Shown here: piece after piece, positions 52,041 through 60,134 of the stretch
How the letters are laid out: each line of letters opens with the position of its first letter
Numbering within the stretch: position 1 is the first letter of the stretch
Notes under the pieces: generated by a model
Databases searched by the model: none
What the model saw: only the letters and a program-made list of their open reading frames with translations
What the model was told of the DNA's origin: nothing
Position numbers and translations under genes: made by a program
NCBI GenBank assembly: GCA_044224605.1
Contig: JBGAKC010000013.1
Location: 1-64,000 of the forward strand
Source: UBA7672 sp044224605
Lineage (GTDB): Bacteria; Pseudomonadota; Alphaproteobacteria; Caulobacterales; Hyphomonadaceae
Direction of reading: 5' to 3'
Length of the DNA: 64,000 nt

Positions 52041-52973
52041 ATGGCCGATAAACCTATGCCAAATGACCCGTTTGGGGCTGGCGACGACTTTGTCGCGTCG
52101 TTCCAGATCCAGGACACGTCCGTCCGCGGCCGCATCGCTCGGCTGGGCGACGGCGTGCTCGATTCCATTCTCAAGCGCCACGACTATCCGCGCTGGGCCG
52201 CCCATATGCTGGGCGAGGCGGTGACACTGGCCGTGCTCGTCTCGGCCTCGCTGAAGTTCGACGGCCGCGTGATGGTGCAGGCGCAGGGCGAAGGCCCCGT
52301 GTCGCTCATGGTTGCCGAGGCGCGCTCCGATGGCGGCGTGCGCGGATATCTGCGCCTCAACAAGGAGAAGTGGGCGAATCTCGACCGCATCAACAAGGGC
52401 CAGCGTCCGCACGTTCCGCAGGCGATCGGCAAGGGCGTAATGGCTCTGCTGCTGCAGCCCAACGATCCCAACCAGGCGCCGTGGCAATCCATGGTGCCGA
52501 TCGAGGGCGCGACCATCGCGGATTGCGCCCAGACCTGGTTCTCGCAGTCCGAGCAGGTGCCGACGCGCGTGCGTATCGCGGTCGGGGAAATATCCGAGCC
52601 GGGTGGTACGAAGCGCTGGCGCTCGGGCGGCGCGCTGATCCAGCAGGTTGCCGGCGACGCCGCACGCGGCGCGACGGATGAGCCGTGGGACAATGCGCGC
52701 CACCTGTTCGACACGATCGAGGACATCGAGCTGGTCGATCCGGATGTGTCATCCGCCACGCTTCTGTTCCGGCTGTTCCATGAAAGCGGCGTGCGGCTGG
52801 AGCCGCCCAAGCCGCTGATGGACAAATGCACCTGCTCGGATGAGAAGCTGCTGACAACGCTGCGGCAGATGCCGAAGGATGAACTCAAGGCGCTGGCGGA
52901 AGAGGACGGCGTGATCGCCGCCGACTGTCAGTTCTGCGGCAGGCTCTATCGGTTTCCGGTCGACAGGATCTGA
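52041..52973 (+). CDS. hslO: Redox-regulated chaperone Hsp33
   Basis: A 310-residue chaperone that is switched on by oxidation. The C-terminal redox switch has both zinc-binding cysteine pairs, DKCTCSDEK and ADCQFCGRLY. The N-terminal part contains HMLGEAVTLAVLVSASLKFDG, and GPVSLMVAEARSDGGVRGY is conserved. ATG at 52041 gives the usual length. Upstream TTG/ATG codons (52005, 52014) are possible but unnecessary. Confidence 0.95.
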   Translation: MADKPMPNDPFGAGDDFVASFQIQDTSVRGRIARLGDGVLDSILKRHDYPRWAAHMLGEAVTLAVLVSASLKFDGRVMVQAQGEGPVSLMVAEARSDGGVRGYLRLNKEKWANLDRINKGQRPHVPQAIGKGVMALLLQPNDPNQAPWQSMVPIEGATIADCAQTWFSQSEQVPTRVRIAVGEISEPGGTKRWRSGGALIQQVAGDAARGATDEPWDNARHLFDTIEDIELVDPDVSSATLLFRLFHESGVRLEPPKPLMDKCTCSDEKLLTTLRQMPKDELKALAEEDGVIAADCQFCGRLYRFPVDRI

Positions 52974-52987
52974 GCACGCGCTCGTGG

Positions 52988-53123
52988 TTCGACGGACGGC
53001 GGCTGCGCCGCCTGCTCACCTTGAGCGCTATTCTGCTGGCAGTGGCTTAGCGCTCATCATGAGCAGGCCCCTTCGACGCCGCTTGCGGCGTCGCTCGGGG
53101 TAAACTGAGGGCCATCCGTCGAA
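52988..53123. repeat. REP-like intergenic element with nested inverted repeats
   Basis: TTCGACGGA (52988-52996) and TCCGTCGAA (53115-53123) are inverted ends around two hairpins, GGCGGC-TGC-GCCGCC and CGACGCCGC-TT-GCGGCGTCG (53074-53093). Such elements are common between genes in alphaproteobacteria. It fills the gap between convergent hslO and apaG and may act as a terminator. Confidence 0.65.
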
Positions 53124-53139
53124 GGACGAGGGCGCACGC

Positions 53140-53571
53140 TCAGTTCGGCCGTCGTTCGTCATAGGGGCTGTCGAGCGCGAAGAGCGGGATTATGGCCTCG
53201 AAGAAGCCGCCCTTCTCGTCCTCGAACTGGTAGGCGCCCTGCATCAGGCCGGACGGCGTTGTGAGCGGGCAGCCCGAGGTGTATTCGAAGCTGGCGCCGG
53301 GGCGCAGCACGGGCTGCTGACCCACGACGCCATCCCCGCGCACTTCCTGCATCCGGCCGTCGCCGTCTGTGATCCGCCAGTGGCGGGTCATCAGCTGCAG
53401 CGTGTGCTTGCCGCGATTTTCGATCTCGATGTGGTAGGCCCAGAGGAAGCGGTCGTCTTCCGGCGAACTCTGGTCTTCCACGAACATGGGACGGACACGG
53501 ACGATCACGCCCTCCGTCTCGGCCTGGTATGGATAGGCGTTCGGCACGGCTGGCGCCCCTGAGCGATTCAC
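53140..53571 (-). CDS. apaG: ApaG (DUF525) protein
   Basis: A 143-residue immunoglobulin-fold protein. Family motifs are VRPMFVEDQSSPEDDRFLWAY, YHIEIENRGKHTLQLMTRHW and FEYTSGCPLTTPSGLMQGAY. ApaG is linked to ApaH and divalent-cation homeostasis in enterobacteria, but its biochemical role is not settled. It sits between hslO and metZ as in other Caulobacterales, although here yceI intervenes. Confidence 0.93.
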   Translation of the reverse strand: MNRSGAPAVPNAYPYQAETEGVIVRVRPMFVEDQSSPEDDRFLWAYHIEIENRGKHTLQLMTRHWRITDGDGRMQEVRGDGVVGQQPVLRPGASFEYTSGCPLTTPSGLMQGAYQFEDEKGGFFEAIIPLFALDSPYDERRPN

Positions 53572-53590
53572 CCGCCAATGGCTTAAAGAG

Positions 53591-53623
53591 AAGGGGCGCA
53601 GATCACAAGTGTCTGCGCCCCTT
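53591..53623 (-). terminator. Intrinsic terminator after yceI
   Basis: A perfect 12-bp stem (AAGGGGCGCAGA / TCTGCGCCCCTT) with a 9-base loop is followed on the minus strand by CTCTTT. It lies 32 bases after the yceI stop and separates it from apaG. Confidence 0.75.
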
Positions 53624-53655
53624 GCACGAGCGAAACGATCGCGTTGCGCCCAGGA

Positions 53656-54357
53656 CTAGGACGGCTTCTTCTGGATGAAGTCGCCTTCGATCTGGACGCT
53701 GACCTCATCGCCGACCATGCCGGCAAGGTAGTCGAGGCCGAAGTCCGTGCGCTTGAAGGTCCCCGTGGCGGAGAAGCCGAGGGCAGGCGCCTTCGCGAAC
53801 GGATGCGAGGCCATCTCACCGTCGAACGTCACCTCGAGGGTGACCGGCTTGGTGACGCCTTTCAGCGTGAGGTCGCCGGTCACTTTCGCCGAACGCTCGC
53901 CGCTCGGCGCGACGGAGGTCGAGGTGAAGGTGATGGTGGGAAACTGCTTCGCATCGAGGAAGTTGGTGCTGTTCGCGAGGTCTTCCTCCCACGACTTGAA
54001 CTTCGTGCCGGGGTGGTTGGCGACATAGTTGCTGGGATAGCCGGCGAGGATGTCGTCGGGCTTGATCGTGGCCGAGACTTTCGAGGCGGCGATGTTGGCC
54101 GGGTCGAAGGAGATGGTCGCGTCATAAGTGCGGAACTTCAGCGTGTAGAAGGACAGGCCGAGGTGCCGGAGCTTGAACGTGACGCTCGAATGGTTGGGGT
54201 CGGAGACATAGTCACCAGCGGGCGAGGCGATGGTGAATGGCGTTGGCGCGGCGATTTCGGCCACGGCGACGGTGGGCGTCTCGGTGACGAGCGGCGCCGG
54301 ACTGCAGGCGATGAGGGCGAGAAGCGCGAGGCTCGCGCCGGCAAAGAGCGGTTTCAT
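53656..54357 (-). CDS. YceI-family lipocalin-like lipoprotein
   Basis: A 233-residue protein with a lipoprotein signal (lipobox ALIAC). The YceI fold starts at SDPNHSSVTFKLRHLGLSFY and contains GDLTLKGVTKPVTLEV and the terminal FGLDYLAGMVGDEVSVQIEG. YceI proteins bind long-chain isoprenoids or lipids in the periplasm and are often induced by acid, osmotic or organic stress. The promoter region carries a twin palindrome at 54421-54461. It interrupts the usual apaG-metZ neighbourhood. Confidence 0.9.
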   Translation of the reverse strand: MKPLFAGASLALLALIACSPAPLVTETPTVAVAEIAAPTPFTIASPAGDYVSDPNHSSVTFKLRHLGLSFYTLKFRTYDATISFDPANIAASKVSATIKPDDILAGYPSNYVANHPGTKFKSWEEDLANSTNFLDAKQFPTITFTSTSVAPSGERSAKVTGDLTLKGVTKPVTLEVTFDGEMASHPFAKAPALGFSATGTFKRTDFGLDYLAGMVGDEVSVQIEGDFIQKKPS

Positions 54358-54420
54358 GACGACATTCCTTCAGATGGGCTGGACGCCCCCGGGCGTCTGC
54401 ATCGAAGGGATATGCGCCAA

Positions 54421-54461
54421 TTAGTTGCGATTGCAACAATAACTGTTGCGATCGCAACTAA
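54421..54461. promoter_or_regulatory. Twin palindromic operator upstream of yceI
   Basis: Two 14-bp sites, GTTGCGATTGCAAC (54424-54437, one mismatch) and GTTGCGATCGCAAC (54445-54458, perfect), stand 21 bases apart centre to centre. The outer TTAG and CTAA make the whole 41 bp an inverted repeat. The 21-bp spacing is two helical turns, so two dimers could bind the same face. It lies 64 bases upstream of yceI. The regulator is unknown; size and shape suit a MarR- or LysR-type dimer. Confidence 0.7.
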
Positions 54462-54479
54462 ACTGCCGGATCAGCTGGG

Positions 54480-55676
54480 CTAGCTCAGCGCCTGTTCCAG
54501 GTCTTCGGCGATGTCCTCGGGGTCTTCGAGGCCGACGGAGAGGCGGAGCCAGGTGTCGTCGAGGCCGATGGCGGCGCGTTCCTCATCGGTGAGGGTGCGG
54601 TGCGTGGTGGTGGCCGGGTGGGTGATCAGCGATTTCGAGTCTCCGAGATTGTTGGAGATGTCGATCAGGCTGAGCTTGTTGAGCGCGGCGTAGGCAGCCT
54701 CGCGCCCGCCCTTGACCGAGATCGCCAGCATGGAGCCGCCGCCTTCCATCTGGGAGGCGTGGATGTTGTGGTGCGGGTGGTCGGGGCGGCCGGGATAGCG
54801 GACGGCGGCGATCTTGCGATTGGTCGCGAGGCGATCGGCGATCGTGCGTGCGTTGGCGCTCATGGCGCGGACACGGAGGCCCATCGTCTCGAGGCCTTTG
54901 AGCACCACCCACGCGTTGAACGGCGACATGGAGGGGCCGGTGTGGCGGTAGTATTGCTGGATGTCGTCCTCGATCTTCTTGGTCTTGCCGAGGATGGCGC
55001 CGCCGAGCGTGCGTCCCTGACCGTCCATGTGCTTGGTGGTCGAGTAGACGACCCAGTCTGCGCCAAGCGCGAGCGGCTTCTGCAGAATGGGCGAGGCGAA
55101 CACGTTGTCGACGATGAGTTCGCCGCCCGCAGCGTGCGTGAGGTTGGCGACGGCGCGGATGTCCACTGCATCAAGGAGAGGGTTGGACGGGGTCTCGATT
55201 ATGGAGAAGCGGCAGGGCCTCTGCATCGCCTTTTCCCACTGGCCGAGGTCGGAGCCATCAACCCAGGTCACCTCGACGCCCATTTTCGGCATGACGTTCT
55301 TGAGAATCCAGACGCAGGACGAGAACAGCTGGCGCGGGGCGACGATGCGGTCACCGGGCTTGATCGGGGCGACGAGCATGGTGTGGATGGCGGCCATGCC
55401 GGAAGCGGTGGCGCGGCAGTCTTCGGCGCCTTCGAGCTGGGCGAGGCGTTCCTCGAACATGCGGACGGTAGGGTTCGCATAGCGCGAATAGATGTAGCCG
55501 GGCTTCTCACCGGCCATGCGGGCGGACTGCTCCTCTGGGCTGTCATAGACGAAGCCGGAGTTGAGATAGAGCGCCTCGGACGTTTCGCCGTACTGGGAAC
55601 GGGTGGTGCCGCCGCGGACCATCAGGGTCTGCGGGCGCCAGTTTTTCGGTTTTCCGGGTTTTACGTCCTTGGTCAT
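54480..55676 (-). CDS. metZ: O-succinylhomoserine sulfhydrylase
   Basis: A 398-residue PLP enzyme of the Cys/Met family making homocysteine directly from O-succinylhomoserine and sulphide. The PLP lysine is in VYSTTKHMDGQGR. SGMAAIHTMLVAPIKPGDR and the N-terminal TLMVRGGTTRSQYGETSEAL fit MetZ rather than MetB. With ahcY, it contributes to methionine and homocysteine balance. No SAM-II type riboswitch could be recognised in the 131-bp leader. Confidence 0.92.
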   Translation of the reverse strand: MTKDVKPGKPKNWRPQTLMVRGGTTRSQYGETSEALYLNSGFVYDSPEEQSARMAGEKPGYIYSRYANPTVRMFEERLAQLEGAEDCRATASGMAAIHTMLVAPIKPGDRIVAPRQLFSSCVWILKNVMPKMGVEVTWVDGSDLGQWEKAMQRPCRFSIIETPSNPLLDAVDIRAVANLTHAAGGELIVDNVFASPILQKPLALGADWVVYSTTKHMDGQGRTLGGAILGKTKKIEDDIQQYYRHTGPSMSPFNAWVVLKGLETMGLRVRAMSANARTIADRLATNRKIAAVRYPGRPDHPHHNIHASQMEGGGSMLAISVKGGREAAYAALNKLSLIDISNNLGDSKSLITHPATTTHRTLTDEERAAIGLDDTWLRLSVGLEDPEDIAEDLEQALS

Positions 55677-55807
55677 GGCGGCTGCCTTTCGTTGATCCGA
55701 CCGCCCTATAGGCCGTGATCCGCCGGGGCGCCAGTGAGGCCTGCTAAACCGTTCGCTGGAGGCCGCAGGGCTGCTATTGTTGAATAGGCTGTAGACAGGA
55801 TGGGACG

Positions 55808-56191
55808 ATGCGCTTCGCCAGATGGGTGTTCCTGATCGCGGGGATCTACGGGATCCTTGTTCTGGTCCCGGGACTTTTCATGGAGCAGGAGGCGACGCCG
55901 CCGGCGATCACGCATCCCGAATTCTATTACGGCTTCTTCGGATCGGCGCTGGTGTGGCAGCTGGTCTTCCTGCTGATCGGCAGCGATCCGCTGCGCTGGC
56001 GGCTGCTGGTGCCGATTGCCGTGCTGGAGAAGGCGGCGTTCTTCGTGCCCTGCCTGGCGCTGTATTACACTGGCCGGATGGAGGCGGGGCAGATGTTCCT
56101 GGGCGGCATGATCGATGGTTTCCTGATGGTCATGTTCGCGCTCGCGTGGTGGGTGAGCGGGCGGAAAAAAGCTGCCGAACCAGCTTCCTGA
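55808..56191 (+). CDS. Small integral membrane protein, unknown function
   Basis: A 127-residue protein with four predicted transmembrane helices (about residues 5-24, 44-62, 68-88, 98-120) and short loops. Start at 55808 follows ACAGGATGGGACG. No named family recognised. It precedes a GST gene by 49 bases on the same strand. Confidence 0.7.
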   Translation: MRFARWVFLIAGIYGILVLVPGLFMEQEATPPAITHPEFYYGFFGSALVWQLVFLLIGSDPLRWRLLVPIAVLEKAAFFVPCLALYYTGRMEAGQMFLGGMIDGFLMVMFALAWWVSGRKKAAEPAS

Positions 56192-56240
56192 TTACTCTTC
56201 CGCGCATCGCCTGCTATGCAGGGCGCCGGAGGCAATCGCC

Positions 56241-56879
56241 GTGATTCTGATTGGCCAGTTCGACAGTCCCTTCGTCCGCCGCGTTGCGATCGCGATGCGG
56301 CTCTACGGTTTGTCATTCGAGCAGAAGCCGTGGTCGGTGTTTGGCGATGCGGAGAAGATCGCGCAGTACAATCCGCTGATGCGCGTGCCGACGCTGGTGA
56401 TGGGCAATGGCGAGGTGCTGATCGAGAGCCACGCCATCCTCGATGCGCTCGACCATCTCGCGCCGCCGGGACTGGCGATGATGCCGGAGGCGGGCGCCGA
56501 ACGGCGTGAGGCGCAGAAGGTGTGCGCGCTGGCGACGGGGATGTGCGACAAGGCGGTGTCGCTGGTTTACGAGACGGTCGTGCACAATCGGGCGACGCCG
56601 GCCTGGGTTGAGCGCTGCCTCAGCCAGATTGCCGGGTGCCTCAGCGAGCTGGAGCGTTCGCGCGCGGCGCATGCGACGGAGTGGTGGTTCGGCTCGAAAA
56701 TCGGGCATGCGGACGTGACGGTGGGATGCGCGCTGCGATTCCTCGGCGATGCGCATGCGGGACTTTTCGACATTCCGGAAGGCTGGCCGCTGCTTGCGGC
56801 GCATGCCGCGCGCTGCGAGGCGCTGAAGCCGTTCCAGGAAATCCAGCAGCCGTTCAAAGTGACGCCGCCAGCCGCATGA
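56241..56879 (+). CDS. Glutathione S-transferase family protein
   Basis: A 212-residue protein. The N-terminal thioredoxin-like domain begins ILIGQFDSPFVRRVAIAMRL and has the glutathione-binding cis-Pro and ES turn (MRVPTLVMGNGEVLIESHAI). The C-terminal helical domain contains GHADVTVGCALRFL, the usual D-containing motif. It starts with GTG and its stop overlaps dcd by four bases (ATGA). Confidence 0.88.
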   Translation: MILIGQFDSPFVRRVAIAMRLYGLSFEQKPWSVFGDAEKIAQYNPLMRVPTLVMGNGEVLIESHAILDALDHLAPPGLAMMPEAGAERREAQKVCALATGMCDKAVSLVYETVVHNRATPAWVERCLSQIAGCLSELERSRAAHATEWWFGSKIGHADVTVGCALRFLGDAHAGLFDIPEGWPLLAAHAARCEALKPFQEIQQPFKVTPPAA

Positions 56880-57955
56880 GCCGACCAGCCGCAAAAGCCG
56901 CCAAGGCGTCGACGACGAAGAAGCCTGCCGGCCTGGCGCTCGGCGTGCTGCCCGATCGCGAGCTGAAGGAGATCGTGAAGTCCGGAGCCATCGTCGCGGA
57001 TGGCGGGATCAAACCGGACCAGTTGCAGCCCGCTTCGCTCGACCTGCGGCTGGGCAAGGTGGCGTACCGGCTGCGCGCAAGCTTCCTGCCGGGCAGGCAG
57101 GTGGTGGCCGACCGGCTGGACGACAGCCTGGTCATGCACACGCTCGATCTGACGCGTGGGGCGGTGCTGGAGACAGGGTGCGTCTATCTCGTGCCGCTGC
57201 AGGAGCGCCTGAAGCTGCCGAAGGATCTGTCGGCGGCGGCGAACCCGAAGAGCTCGACGGGACGGATCGACGTGTTCGTGCGGGCGGTGTCGGATCGGGC
57301 GCGGGCGTTCGATGGCATTCCGGCGGGATACCAGGGCGAGCTCTATGCGGAGATCAGCCCGCGGACCTTCTCGGTGCTGGCGCGGACGGGTGACCGGCTG
57401 CTGCAGCTTCGCATCCGCCGTGGCGTGCAGACGCCGGTGCGGGACATGACGTTCAGCCTAGACCTGCATCCGACCAACACGGACATTGTCGGCTATCGCG
57501 CCAAGCGGCATTCGCGCGTGATCGACCTCGCCGCGATCGGCGCGCATTCGGTGGACGATTTCTGGGAGCCGATCCGCGCGCGCCAGGGGCGCATCGTGCT
57601 TGATCCGGGCGAGTTCTACATCCTCGCATCGAAAGAGAAGATCGTGATCCCGCTGGATGAGGCCGCCGAGATGGCGCCGATTGCGCCGGAGCTGGGTGAG
57701 TTCCGCGCGCACTATGCGGGCTTCTTCGATCCGGGCTTCGGCGTGACGCACTCGAAGGGCAAGGCCGTGCTGGAAGTGCGCTCGCGCGACGTGCCGTTCA
57801 TTCTCGAGGATGGCCAGCCGGTGGGGCGGCTGGTGTTCGAGAAGCTGACGCAGAAACCCGACGTGCCTTACGGCGCGGCGGGTTCCTACTCGACCTATGC
57901 GGGGCAGGGCCTCCGGCTTTCGAAGTATTTCGAGGCGGCTGAGGACGGCGGCTGA
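56876..57955 (+). CDS. dcd: 2'-deoxycytidine 5'-triphosphate deaminase, double-length form
   Basis: A 359-residue protein of the dUTPase/Dcd fold present as two consecutive halves, the long form usual in alphaproteobacteria. The active-site stretch is NPKSSTGRIDVFVR, with GYQGELYAEISPRTFSVL. The second half contains DPGFGVTHSKGKAVLEVRS. It provides dUTP for thymidylate synthesis. It is coupled to the GST gene and closes the argD-to-dcd backbone. Confidence 0.9.
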   Translation: MSRPAAKAAKASTTKKPAGLALGVLPDRELKEIVKSGAIVADGGIKPDQLQPASLDLRLGKVAYRLRASFLPGRQVVADRLDDSLVMHTLDLTRGAVLETGCVYLVPLQERLKLPKDLSAAANPKSSTGRIDVFVRAVSDRARAFDGIPAGYQGELYAEISPRTFSVLARTGDRLLQLRIRRGVQTPVRDMTFSLDLHPTNTDIVGYRAKRHSRVIDLAAIGAHSVDDFWEPIRARQGRIVLDPGEFYILASKEKIVIPLDEAAEMAPIAPELGEFRAHYAGFFDPGFGVTHSKGKAVLEVRSRDVPFILEDGQPVGRLVFEKLTQKPDVPYGAAGSYSTYAGQGLRLSKYFEAAEDGG

Positions 57956-58436
57956 GGACTGAGTTCGCGTCAGGTCGGCGCGAAACCGCCGGTTGCGATG
58001 ACTTCGCAGTCGTTCACGAGGCGGCTGCCCCAATTTTCCGCGACTATGGGGCATGGCCAGTAACGACACGCCTCGGGGTCAGATTTGCTCAAGTATTGGA
58101 ATGTGAAAATTCTTTCGCCAGATTGGGGAGAAGATGCCGCCTGAGATCGGCATGATGCCGCTGGCAGGAGTGACCCTGACAAGACGACCGCGCCGGAACC
58201 ACAGCCCGGCTTGTCTGGCGAAAGTAGCGTTAGCGGCGATCCGCGGCGGGAAGACGATGTCGGAGCTCACAGAGCAGTTCGATGTTCACCCCAACCAGAT
58301 TTCGACGTGGCGCGAGCAGTTGCTGGCAAGCGCCGGCGACGTGTTCGGGGCGGCGAAGCCCGATGCGCCGGTGGTAGATGCGAAGAAGCTGCATGCGAAG
58401 ATCGGTCAACTGACGCTGGAGAACGATGCTCCGCAG

Positions 58437-58463
58437 GGCTTACGCGGCCTTCGGCCACGGTCC
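58437..58463 (+). repeat. 27-bp mini-element, copy 1
   Basis: A 27-bp sequence with core GCGGCCTTCGGCCACGGTCC sits exactly where OrfA loses its frame. It matches the reverse complement of 59016-59042 at 25 of 27 bases. The core GGCCTTCGGCC is itself palindromic. Confidence 0.65.
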
Positions 58464-59015
58464 CTGCTGCGATATCCGACGCGCTCGGCACGGCGGGTCA
58501 GTTGCCGAGCGGAAAGCGATGATCGACAGGAGGCACGACCTACCTGTTGCGCGGCAAGCCGAGATGCTCGGGATCAGCCGGGGCAGCGTCTGCTATCTGC
58601 CGCGACCAACGCCGGCTGCTGATCTGGCGCTGATGCGCCGGATCGATGAGTTGCATCTCGACTATCCGTTTGCGGGCGCCTGCATGCTTCAGCACATGCT
58701 GAAGCGGGAAGGCTTCGAAGTGGGGCGTCTGCACGTTAAGACGCTGATGCGAAAAATGGGCATCGAGGCGATTTATCGCCGGCCGAACACCTCGAAGCCT
58801 GAGCCGGGGCGCAAGATCTTGCCGTATCTTCTGAGCAAGGTTCCGGTGACAGCGCCCAACCAGGTGTGGGCGATGGACATAACTTACGTGCCGATGGCGC
58901 GCGGCTTCGTCTATCTGGCCGCGGCGGTCGACTGGTTCAGCCGCAAGGTGCTGTCCTGGCGCGTATCGATCTCGATGGTCACAAGCTTCTGCATCGAGGC
59001 GGTGGAGGGTAAGGC

Positions 59016-59042
59016 GGACCGTGGCCGAAAGCCGCGAAAGCC
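59016..59042 (-). repeat. 27-bp mini-element, copy 2 (inverted)
   Basis: The inverted partner of 58437-58463, placed where OrfB loses its frame. About 42 extra bases (59008-59050) separate two transposase segments that are contiguous in relatives of this family. Confidence 0.65.
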
Positions 59043-59641
59043 GCCGAACACTGGCGCGTCATGGCAAGCCAGCGATCTTCAACACTGATCAGGGCAGCCA
59101 GTTCATGTCGATGGCGTTCACCGAAGTGCTGAAGACGGCTGAGATCGCCATCAGCATGGACGGCCGCGGCGCCTGGGGGGGGGGACAATGTCTTCGTCGA
59201 GCGGCTGTGGCGGACAATCAAGTACGAGGAGATTTATCTGCGCGCCGATGACAGCGTCTTTGGGGCGCGCGCTTCGATCGGGCGATACCTCGCCTTCTAC
59301 AATGCAGGGCGCCCTCACAGCGGCCTTGACCTGCAAACCCCTGACGAGGCGTACTTCAACCAGCTGCAGCCAATCCCGGCCGCGGCCTAACCGAGGCGGA
59401 AATCCACTTATCGAGGCCCCGGAACCTGTTCAGAGAAACCGAGCCATTTCTGTCGTCGCGTTCAAGTCGGGAACCATGACCCAAGGGACGATCATGATGT
59501 TTATCCGCTTAACTCGATGGGCGTCAGAAGCGTCTGCGAGCCGGCGCGATGCTTTTCTCAAGAAGGCAGTGTGCCCTGACCGATGCTGCACGAGTCCCAG
59601 ACAGCGCGCTGGGTGAGGCCAGAAGGACGCGAAGCAAACTA

Positions 59642-59661
59642 CTGTAAAGCACGCTTGACAG
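59642..59661. promoter_or_regulatory. Operator 1 of the membrane protein/XRE operon
   Basis: CTGTAAAGCACGCTTGACAG is a 20-bp dyad with 8-bp arms and one mismatch. It is 38 bases upstream of a perfect copy. It lies in the promoter region of the operon ending in a small XRE regulator, the obvious candidate to bind it. Confidence 0.65.
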
Positions 59662-59679
59662 GCCGCCTGTCCGCTCCTA

Positions 59680-59699
59680 CTGTAAAGTGAGCTTTACAG
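59680..59699. promoter_or_regulatory. Operator 2, perfect dyad overlapping the ribosome site
   Basis: CTGTAAAGTGAGCTTTACAG has perfect 8-bp arms around TGAG. Its last base touches the AGGAGG that serves the gene at 59709, so bound protein would block transcription start or translation initiation. Between the IS remnant and these operators (59391-59641) I see no gene. Confidence 0.75.
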
Positions 59700-59708
59700 G
59701 AGGCCGTC

Positions 59709-60134
59709 ATGCCTGAGGTCACTTTTCGCGAAGCCAATCGGCGGTATCGGCGGGCGTTCATTCCGGCGATGGTGGTGTATGCGATCGTCGTGTTCGCCGC
59801 CGCGTTCGGGTGGAAGGCGTTTGATGGGCCGCCGGTGTGGGTGTCGGTGGTCGCGGCGGTGGTGAGCGTTGCGCCGATGGGCGTCGTGTTCTGGCTGATG
59901 TGGCGGCTGATGCGCGAGACGGATGAGTACGCGCGGCTGCAGCAGGCGCTCGCCATGGCGGCGGGCGGGATGATCACCGCGTTCGTGTGCATGGCGTGGG
60001 GCTTCCTCGAACTCTATGACGTCGCGCCGCACATGTGGACGTTCCTCGCCGGGCCGATCTTCTTCCTGAGCTATGGCCTCGTGCAGAAGTTCGTCATGAA
60101 GGGGCCGTGCGAGCCAGGCTTCGGCAATGGATAA
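59709..60134 (+). CDS. Four-helix membrane protein paired with an XRE regulator
   Basis: A 141-residue protein with four transmembrane helices (about residues 16-36, 43-66, 80-100, 108-128) and a charged first 15 residues. Small membrane proteins of this kind are often encoded just before a 70-residue XRE repressor. Its stop overlaps the regulator's start by 8 bases. GGAGG precedes the start. Function unknown. Confidence 0.75.
   Translation: MPEVTFREANRRYRRAFIPAMVVYAIVVFAAAFGWKAFDGPPVWVSVVAAVVSVAPMGVVFWLMWRLMRETDEYARLQQALAMAAGGMITAFVCMAWGFLELYDVAPHMWTFLAGPIFFLSYGLVQKFVMKGPCEPGFGNG

Larger units (their letters stand above)
58170..59390 (+). mobile_element. IS3-family insertion element, inactive
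   Basis: The two-frame transposase of an IS3-family element is recognisable from RPRRNHSPA (OrfA) to EAYFNQLQPIPAAA and the stop at 59388-59390. Terminal inverted repeats could not be fixed: the right end is probably within 60 bases after the stop, and the left end does not match the usual pattern. The coding sequence is interrupted at three places (see the pseudogene entry), so the copy cannot transpose by itself. Confidence 0.85.
58170..59390 (+). pseudogene. IS3-family transposase OrfA/OrfB, broken
   Basis: OrfA begins with GTG at about 58170 (RPRRNHSPACLAKVALAAIR, then the helix-turn-helix EQFDVHPNQISTWREQLL) and loses frame after LTLEND at about 58425. OrfB follows (AERKAMIDRRHDLPVARQA) with the DDE integrase core: VWAMDITYVPMARGFVYLAA holds the first Asp. 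The frame is broken again after FCIEAVEG at about 59008, and a third time at a G10 run (59175-59184), where WRDNVFVERLW is expected. The first two breaks coincide with two inverted copies of a 27-bp sequence. Confidence 0.85.

Noticed and set aside
55677..55807. Possible SAM-II riboswitch in the metZ leader
   Set aside because: The region has a GGATCA...GAAAGG string and can fold, but the conserved SAM-II pseudoknot segments could not be found. A covariance-model search would settle it.
57970..58182. Minus-strand frame ending in a protein-like stretch (CPIVAENWGSRLVNDCEVIA) between dcd and the IS
   Set aside because: It looks as if it could be the 3' end of a gene cut by the IS, but it is only about 35 residues and I cannot assign a family. 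Comparison with an IS-free relative would decide.
59391..59641. Possible right end of the IS and passenger sequence
   Set aside because: The first 60 bases resemble the usual right end of this IS group, but no matching left repeat or target duplication could be found, so no border is claimed.
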